24,930 bases of DNA from a virus: positions 1-24,930 of IMG/VR virus record IMGVR_UViG_3300009011_000049; one strand, given 5' to 3'. Position numbers and translations under genes: made by a program. Shown here one piece after another: positions 20,782 through 24,930 of this stretch; position 1 is the first letter of the stretch; each line of letters starts with the position of its first letter. The notes beneath the pieces were generated by a model, which saw nothing but the letters and a program-made list of their open reading frames with translations, ran no database searches and was not told the origin of the DNA.

Positions 20782-22752
20782 ATGACGGTATCAACCGTAG
20801 TTGACCATAACGATTACACCGGTAACGGTGTTACGACATCATTCCCGTACACTTTCCGTATTTTTAAGAAGACAGATCTGACTGTTTCAGTTATCGATCT
20901 AAGCGAAAACATCACGGTGCTGGTGCTGGACACTGATTACACCGTTACAAACGCAGGTGGCTTTAACGGCGGAAGTGTTGTTCTAACCTCGCCGCTGGCG
21001 AACGGTTGGCAAATCTCCATTGCCCGTGAACTGGAGCCGACACAGGAAACTGATCTACGCAATCAGGGTAAGTTCTTTGCTGAGGTTCATGAAGACGCAT
21101 TCGATAAACTGACGATGCTGATCCAGCAGGTTGGCAGCATGTTCCACCTGGCTCTGCGCAAGCCATCAAGTATCGCTAACTGGTATGATGCGCTAAATAA
21201 CTATATTAGAAACGTGAAAGACCCTGTCCTTGACCAGGACGCTGTAAACAAAAGAACGATGCGTGATTACGTTGATAAAGCACTAGCTGGCGTGGTTGGT
21301 GGCTATGGATGGTTTATACAATCAGGAGCTGGGGCAGTATATAGAACCTTTCAGGACAAAATGAGGGATGTGCTAAATGTTACTGATTTTGGGGCTGTTG
21401 GTGATGGGGTGAGTGATGATACTGCCGCCTTTCAACTCGCTGTTAATAAGGCAGGAATAAGCGGTGGGGAGATTAAATTAAAATCAGGGTGCATATATAG
21501 AATAAATGGATTTGTACAACTCAAGTCAAATGTACACATTGATCTTTCAGGCTGTACCATTTTAAAGAATGGTAGTGGGTCATGTTTTTATGCTGAAAAT
21601 ATTAATAATTTCAGTGTGTTTAATGGACGAATTTACACATCTCTATCATACCCTTCAAGTCCTCCTTCAGTTGTTCAGGCTGATAATTTTGGAATTGGCA
21701 TAAACAAATGCTCAAGATTTAAGATATCTAACCTTGATATTCGTGGTTTTGGTGACTGCGGGATTGTTGTTGCATCTTCTTCTGCTTCAAGTTCTGGTGA
21801 AGTTGTTTCATATTCAACAATTACTGAGTGCAATGTAAGTTATTGTTACAATGGGATTAAATTTGTTGGTTATTTCCCATCTGAATATATCAGTGTGACA
21901 TCTTGCTTTGGTTATAAAAACAACTTCGCAGGTTGTCATATTGAGGCTGGTAATATTTACATTTCAGCGAGTTCATTTTCAACTAACTCTCTTTATGGCC
22001 TTTATCTTAAATCTTCTGACAATGGAGGGCACGGCAATGCTAGCGGATGCTCTTTCAACCATAACTCTGGCAAAAACATCCTCATTGATGGCTTGCAGCA
22101 GGGGTTTATGTTTTCTGGATGTAATATATTCGACGATGCTGGATCAGACCCATACTCTGGGATGATTCAATTTGCAGGATGCAAAGGCGTGATTTTCTCT
22201 GGTTGTCAAATTATGGCAAACATACAAGCTGACGGGTTGTCATCAATAAATCAGTTTATCGGTTGCTCTTTCTATGGAACTCGGAACTACCTTGTATCAA
22301 GTACTGATGGAACTTCCGGATTCATTGTATTCACTAACTGTACGCAAGGCGCTGGTGCATTCAAAGCTAACCTTCCTGGAACAAATTCAACATACGGCTT
22401 TGTTTCTGCTGATTATTCAAACCCTTCAAACCCATCCGTTGTGAAGTTTAATCAGATTGGTAGTAGTTCTGGGGCTGCTATTCTGGATGCAACTACTGGA
22501 ATTTCAGTTGCACAATCAACTGGTATTCATTGCATTTCTTTCAAAGTAACTGCGACCGCGTCATTTACTTCAACGTTAGTTGCGAATGGCTCTCCTCATT
22601 CAAAATTTAGCTCCTCACAAACTGGATCAATTTATGTTTGTTCGGGAACCGTCTATGTATACCTTCAGAAAGGCCAGCAATTTAATGTAGCAATAGAATG
22701 CCCAGTAGGAACGACTATTCAACAACAATCAACATTGTTTACCTTTGTATAG
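20782..22752 (+). CDS. Tailspike with T7-fibre-type N-terminus and pectate-lyase-like beta-helix
   Basis: The 656-residue product begins MTVSTVVDHNDYTGNGVTTS and continues with FPYTFRIFKKTDLTV, the virion-anchoring domain of T7-type tail fibres (about residues 1-150). After a linker, VTDFGAVGDGVSDDTAAFQ (near residue 200) is the entry motif of pectate-lyase-3 beta-helix proteins. The rest is Ser/Gly/Asn-rich repeated strands, as in polysaccharide-degrading tailspikes. It should bind and probably cleave a capsule or O-antigen. I chose ATG 20782 because GGAG lies 7 bases upstream. From about 21350 the base composition becomes markedly AT-rich compared with the anchor, which indicates an exchanged receptor-binding module. 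No enzymatic residues can be named. Confidence 0.88.
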   Translation: MTVSTVVDHNDYTGNGVTTSFPYTFRIFKKTDLTVSVIDLSENITVLVLDTDYTVTNAGGFNGGSVVLTSPLANGWQISIARELEPTQETDLRNQGKFFAEVHEDAFDKLTMLIQQVGSMFHLALRKPSSIANWYDALNNYIRNVKDPVLDQDAVNKRTMRDYVDKALAGVVGGYGWFIQSGAGAVYRTFQDKMRDVLNVTDFGAVGDGVSDDTAAFQLAVNKAGISGGEIKLKSGCIYRINGFVQLKSNVHIDLSGCTILKNGSGSCFYAENINNFSVFNGRIYTSLSYPSSPPSVVQADNFGIGINKCSRFKISNLDIRGFGDCGIVVASSSASSSGEVVSYSTITECNVSYCYNGIKFVGYFPSEYISVTSCFGYKNNFAGCHIEAGNIYISASSFSTNSLYGLYLKSSDNGGHGNASGCSFNHNSGKNILIDGLQQGFMFSGCNIFDDAGSDPYSGMIQFAGCKGVIFSGCQIMANIQADGLSSINQFIGCSFYGTRNYLVSSTDGTSGFIVFTNCTQGAGAFKANLPGTNSTYGFVSADYSNPSNPSVVKFNQIGSSSGAAILDATTGISVAQSTGIHCISFKVTATASFTSTLVANGSPHSKFSSSQTGSIYVCSGTVYVYLQKGQQFNVAIECPVGTTIQQQSTLFTFV

Positions 22753-22790
22753 TCCAGGCATTTTCCTAAGGTAATATCTATCCATATATG

Positions 22791-22845
22791 GTTTATTGTG
22801 TATGATGAACTCACCAACTAAGGGGGTTCTTTATGCACAATAAAC
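22791..22845 (+). promoter_or_regulatory. Long inverted repeat abutting the holin ribosome binding site
   Basis: GTTTATTGTG (22791-22800) and CACAATAAAC (22836-22845) are perfect 10-base arms; three further pairs extend inward. The right arm ends exactly where the GGTGG Shine-Dalgarno sequence of the holin begins, so folding of the mRNA would crowd that site. Confidence 0.55.
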
Positions 22846-22871
22846 GGTGGTCACTATGGCAACCACGCTGA
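22833..22871 (+). CDS. Possible 12-aa ORF overlapping the holin start
   Basis: ATG 22833 has an excellent Shine-Dalgarno sequence (AGGGGG, 6 bases away) and encodes MHNKRWSLWQPR before TGA at 22869-22871, in a different frame from the holin whose ATG is at 22856. Its initiation signal is stronger than the holin's own. It may tune holin translation by coupling or competition. Confidence 0.4.
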   Translation: MHNKRWSLWQPR

Positions 22872-23260
22872 CAACGGAGTCGCTCAATCAGGGGCTTAGC
22901 CTTGGTGCGCTGGCTTCTGTTGTCGCCGGGGTTCCTCCTGAGGTGGCTTTAGGAGCGCTGGCTGGTGCGGTAATTTTTGTTACCTCAGCAGTTGAGTATC
23001 CGATTAAGCGTCGGCTTCTTCTGGCTCTCCTCAGCTTCCTCTGCGGTGTTCTCTTCTATAAAGCGACAGCTTCCATTCTGATTGGCTTTGCCAGCCTGAT
23101 ACCGACGATTACGCAGGACTCCTTCGAGAAGGGCATTGTGTATTCCGCCGGGGCATTCGTGTCGGCAATCGTCGCTGTTCGCATTGGCATCTGGCTGTAT
23201 CACCGTTCTGAAAATCCGCGCGACCTGATCCCGGGGAGAAAAGACGATGACCAGTCCTGA
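22856..23260 (+). CDS. Holin-like membrane protein
   Basis: The 134-residue product has three to four hydrophobic segments (about residues 17-44, 53-70, 73-88 and 96-115) and a charged C-terminus ENPRDLIPGRKDDDQS. It is the type of putative holin found next to a second, 3-TM holin in enterobacterial prophages. I chose ATG 22856 with GGTGG 5 bases upstream. Holins form membrane lesions that time lysis and release the endolysin, which has no signal peptide here. The end overlaps the next gene by 14 bases. Whether this one is the holin and the next the antiholin, or vice versa, cannot be decided. Confidence 0.7.
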   Translation: MATTLTTESLNQGLSLGALASVVAGVPPEVALGALAGAVIFVTSAVEYPIKRRLLLALLSFLCGVLFYKATASILIGFASLIPTITQDSFEKGIVYSAGAFVSAIVAVRIGIWLYHRSENPRDLIPGRKDDDQS

Positions 23261-23540
23261 TCTGCTTCTCATCCTTAACGCCGCTATCTGCGGCGGCATT
23301 GCAATCCGAGTCCTGCTATTCCGTCGTGACGGGTCACGCCATCGCTGGTGGGGTGGATGGCTCGCCTACATCCTGATTGTCGTGGCTGCCAGCGTTCCTA
23401 TCCGCACCTTCTACGGATACTACGTCAGCGCCGACTGGTCAGAAGTCATCATCAAAGCCGTGTTCCTTGCTGCGCTCATCAAGACAAAAGGGAACGTGGT
23501 GCAAATTTTCAAGATAACGAGGTCCCAGCATGGACATTAA
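23247..23540 (+). CDS. 3-TM phage holin family protein
   Basis: A 97-residue protein with three hydrophobic segments (about residues 5-24, 38-55 and 66-80), and short basic loops after the first (FRRDGSRHR) and at the C-terminus. This fits the putative 3TM holin family. GGAG lies upstream of ATG inside the previous gene, and the stop lies 11 bases inside the endolysin gene. The nested overlaps of four lysis genes imply strongly coupled translation. Confidence 0.78.
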   Translation: MTSPDLLLILNAAICGGIAIRVLLFRRDGSRHRWWGGWLAYILIVVAASVPIRTFYGYYVSADWSEVIIKAVFLAALIKTKGNVVQIFKITRSQHGH

Positions 23541-24159
23541 GCAATTTCAGCGTGCAGCGGGTATCAGCGACCTGTTGGCCACGCGCTGGTATCTGCATAT
23601 CACCGCAGCCATGAAAGAGTTTGGCATTGAGCAACCGCAGCACCAGGCGATGTTCATCGCGCAGGTTGGTCATGAGTCGACAGGGTTCACCCGGCTGCAG
23701 GAAAACTTCAACTACAGTGTTTCCGGGCTCGCAGGATTCGTCCGCGCCGGGCGCCTCACTCAGGGCCAGGCCAACGCACTGGGCCGCCGTGCTGGTGAAC
23801 CATCGTTACCGCTCGAGCGCCAGCGTGCGATCGCCAACCTGGTATACAGCAAGCGCATGGGGAACAATGGCCCAACCGATGGATGGTTCTACCGCGGGCG
23901 CGGGCTTATCCAGATCACTGGCCTGAGCAATTACCGCGACTGCGGCAACGGGCTCAAAATTGAGCTGGTTAGCCAGCCGGAGCTGCTGGCGCAGGACGAA
24001 TACGCGGCCCGCAGCGCGGCGTGGTTCTTTGCTACCAAAGGCTGCATGAAGTACACCGGTGACCTGGTGCGCGTCACGCAGATCATTAATGGCGGCCAGA
24101 ACGGTATCGACGACCGGCGCGCGCGGTACATCACAGCCAGTAAGGTGCTGTCGGTATGA
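23530..24159 (+). CDS. Endolysin, glycoside hydrolase family 19 (chitinase-like)
   Basis: A 209-residue enzyme expected to cleave the glycan strands of peptidoglycan at lysis. Motifs are typical of phage GH19 lysozymes: AQVGHESTGFTRLQENFNYS (catalytic Glu in HES, second acid in QEN), then NNGPTDGWFYRGRGLIQITG and LSNYRDCG. No signal peptide or transmembrane segment is present, so export depends on the holin. GAGG precedes ATG by 7 bases. The stop overlaps the Rz start by 4 bases. Confidence 0.92.
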   Translation: MDIKQFQRAAGISDLLATRWYLHITAAMKEFGIEQPQHQAMFIAQVGHESTGFTRLQENFNYSVSGLAGFVRAGRLTQGQANALGRRAGEPSLPLERQRAIANLVYSKRMGNNGPTDGWFYRGRGLIQITGLSNYRDCGNGLKIELVSQPELLAQDEYAARSAAWFFATKGCMKYTGDLVRVTQIINGGQNGIDDRRARYITASKVLSV

Positions 24160-24638
24160 TCTGGGCATTCGTGAAAGCGTACTGGAAACAGCTGCTTATC
24201 GTGTTGATGCTTGCTGCTCTGGTCATCGGTGGAGTGGTTGCCTGGAATGTGCACGGCAGCCGCCAGTACGACGCCGGATACGCGCAGGCTCAGGCAGACC
24301 GCAAAGCCGAAGATGAGAAAGCTCGTCAGCATGACGAACAGGAGAAAGCTACCAATGAACGTGAAGCGCAGCAGAGGATCGACCAGGCGCGCAATGATGC
24401 TCTTGATGCTGCCGCTCGCGCTGGCCGGTTGCAGCAACAGCTCGTTGCCATCCGTGAGCAGCTCAGGCAGTATAACGCCACTGTCGGCTCTGGGGCGTCA
24501 GCCGCAGACACCGGAGTTTTGCTTGCCGACGTGCTCAGCAAATCTCTCGAGCGAAACCGACAGCTGGCAGAGTACGCTGACCGGGCCGCCGAAGCCGGAC
24601 GAGTCTGTGAAACGCAGTACGATTCACTGACCCGGTGA
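24156..24638 (+). CDS. Rz-like inner-membrane spanin
   Basis: A 160-residue protein with one N-terminal transmembrane segment (about residues 13-31, LLIVLMLAALVIGGVVAW) and a long periplasmic coiled coil rich in Ala, Gln, Glu and Arg (residues 40-115). This is the layout of i-spanins that disrupt the outer membrane after endolysis. A separate o-spanin lies within it in another frame. The C-terminal stretch with Cys in RVCETQYDSL is seen in DUF2514/Rz relatives. Confidence 0.85.
   Translation: MIWAFVKAYWKQLLIVLMLAALVIGGVVAWNVHGSRQYDAGYAQAQADRKAEDEKARQHDEQEKATNEREAQQRIDQARNDALDAAARAGRLQQQLVAIREQLRQYNATVGSGASAADTGVLLADVLSKSLERNRQLAEYADRAAEAGRVCETQYDSLTR
24355..24630 (+). CDS. Rz1-like outer-membrane spanin lipoprotein embedded in Rz
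   Basis: This 91-residue frame lies entirely within Rz, one frame off. ATG 24355 (GGAG about 10 bases upstream) gives MNVKRSRGSTRRAMMLLML, a basic n-region plus a hydrophobic core, then the lipobox LALAGC with Cys26 as the lipidated residue. The mature part is Ser/Thr/Pro-rich, as in Rz1 proteins. Rz and Rz1 would form the complex spanning the periplasm. Confidence 0.82.
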   Translation: MNVKRSRGSTRRAMMLLMLPLALAGCSNSSLPSVSSSGSITPLSALGRQPQTPEFCLPTCSANLSSETDSWQSTLTGPPKPDESVKRSTIH

Positions 24639-24752
24639 CATGGCATTTTTCATGGTACTGATTTCCGGTGACGGTATATAAAACGGTACGGTGAAAATCA
24701 GGTTGCGGAAAGTTGTTATCAGTCAATTGGTTATGCTTGCCGTAAATAATTG

Positions 24753-24772
24753 AGTGGGAATAATTTCCCGCT
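24753..24772. repeat. Small inverted repeat in the gap after the lysis genes
   Basis: AGTGGGAA (24753-24760) and TTCCCGCT (24765-24772) pair with one G-T wobble around TAAT, with no T-run. The gap 24639-24787 shows no convincing gene and may contain the prophage attachment site, which I cannot delimit. Confidence 0.35.
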
Positions 24773-24787
24773 GAATTAACAACCAAA

Positions 24788-24813
24788 CCCTCTGCCTGTG
24801 CAGGGGGTTTTTT
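24788..24813 (+). terminator. Intrinsic terminator after the lysis cassette
   Basis: CCCTCTGC (24788-24795) and GCAGGGGG (24800-24807) pair with one wobble around CTGT, followed by six T (24808-24813). It would end rightward transcription from the prophage. It also lies 7 bases from the stop of the converging host-like gene, so it may belong to the host. Confidence 0.8.
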
Positions 24814-24819
24814 ATTGCC

Positions 24820-24930
24820 TTACTTCCCCTCTCCCAACCTATACGCCAGCGCCACCACCAGCGACTGCACCAGGCACAGCGTCGCCGACTGGGAGCGAAA
24901 CGCATCCACCTGCGCCTCTTTCACCACAAA
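24820..24930 (-). CDS. C-terminal end of an RpiR-like transcriptional regulator (probable host gene, partial)
   Basis: Leftward, the last 36 codons before TAA (24820-24822) read FVVKEAQVDAFRSQSATLCL, then VQSLVVALAYRLGEGK. This resembles the last helices of SIS-domain regulators of the MurR/RpiR family. The frame is open to the window edge. The gene converges on the lysis cassette and is unlike phage genes, so it most likely marks the chromosome beyond the right prophage end. The piece is short, so the family call is tentative. Confidence 0.5.
   Translation of the reverse strand, partial: FVVKEAQVDAFRSQSATLCLVQSLVVALAYRLGEGK

Noticed and set aside
22765-22774. A fifth TTACC-N5-GGTAA operator before the holin
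   Set aside because: Only the GGTAA half is present; the other half site does not match at any spacing near 5.
24211-24354. Longer upstream start for the Rz1 frame
   Set aside because: The N-terminal extension has no ribosome binding site and would place the signal sequence deep inside the protein. The ATG at 24355 gives a normal lipoprotein signal peptide.
24535-24786. 83-aa leftward ORF after the spanin genes
   Set aside because: It overlaps the end of Rz in antisense and has no start signal or family resemblance.
1-24930. Diversity-generating retroelement, CRISPR array or insertion sequence
   Set aside because: The capsid block resembles BPP-1, so I looked for a reverse transcriptase and template/variable repeats, as well as spaced direct repeats and transposase ORFs. 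None was seen.

Overview
This window is the late half of an enterobacterial prophage, joined at its right edge to what looks like host chromosome. It encodes a short-tailed (podovirus-type) virion. The order is large terminase, portal, a Bbp19-like protein, scaffold, major capsid, a Bbp16-like cement protein, T7 gp11/gp12-like tail tubular proteins, gp13- and gp14-like internal proteins, a large gp15-like internal protein with an embedded peptidoglycan-degrading domain, two further ejection proteins, a tailspike with a T7-fibre-type N-terminus, two holins, a GH19 endolysin and an Rz/Rz1 spanin pair. Shine-Dalgarno use, GC content, an Rz/Rz1 pair, a LexA-type box and an RpiR-like host gene fragment all point to a member of the Enterobacteriaceae. 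I cannot name the genus.

Layout. 1-1162 is terL, cut at the left edge. 1163-2390 is a leftward accessory island: a Gp49/Sf6-gp66-family gene, two weaker small ORFs, a promoter and two intrinsic terminators. 2410-18130 is a tightly packed rightward morphogenesis operon with many start/stop overlaps and one internal terminator (7140-7162). 18127-18402 is a small membrane protein. 18455-20700 is a second leftward island: a YafO-like toxin with a 59-aa upstream partner, a BRO-N antirepressor with a long leader that carries Ash/Icd-like coding traces, and a free-standing copy of the antirepressor's C-terminal domain. 20782-24638 is the tailspike and the lysis cassette. 24788-24813 is a terminator, and 24820-24930 is the end of a leftward host-like gene.

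How it works together. The rightward genes build, load and release a T7-plan particle. The leftward genes look like lysogeny-time cargo and switch genes. Four copies of one perfect palindrome, TTACC-N5-GGTAA, lie only in the intergenic spaces upstream of the leftward transcription units. Three of them sit on or next to a recognisable -10 element. This suggests one phage repressor silences all of these units. One unit also carries a near-consensus LexA (SOS) box, so DNA damage probably feeds into the antirepressor block.

The most unusual gene is the gp15-like internal virion protein (11272-13800). It is one continuous reading frame interrupted by two in-frame TAG codons and no other stop. Either it is a doubly nonsense-mutated, defective prophage gene, or amber readthrough is in play. 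All family names are from recognition of the translated sequences by eye; no database search was run.
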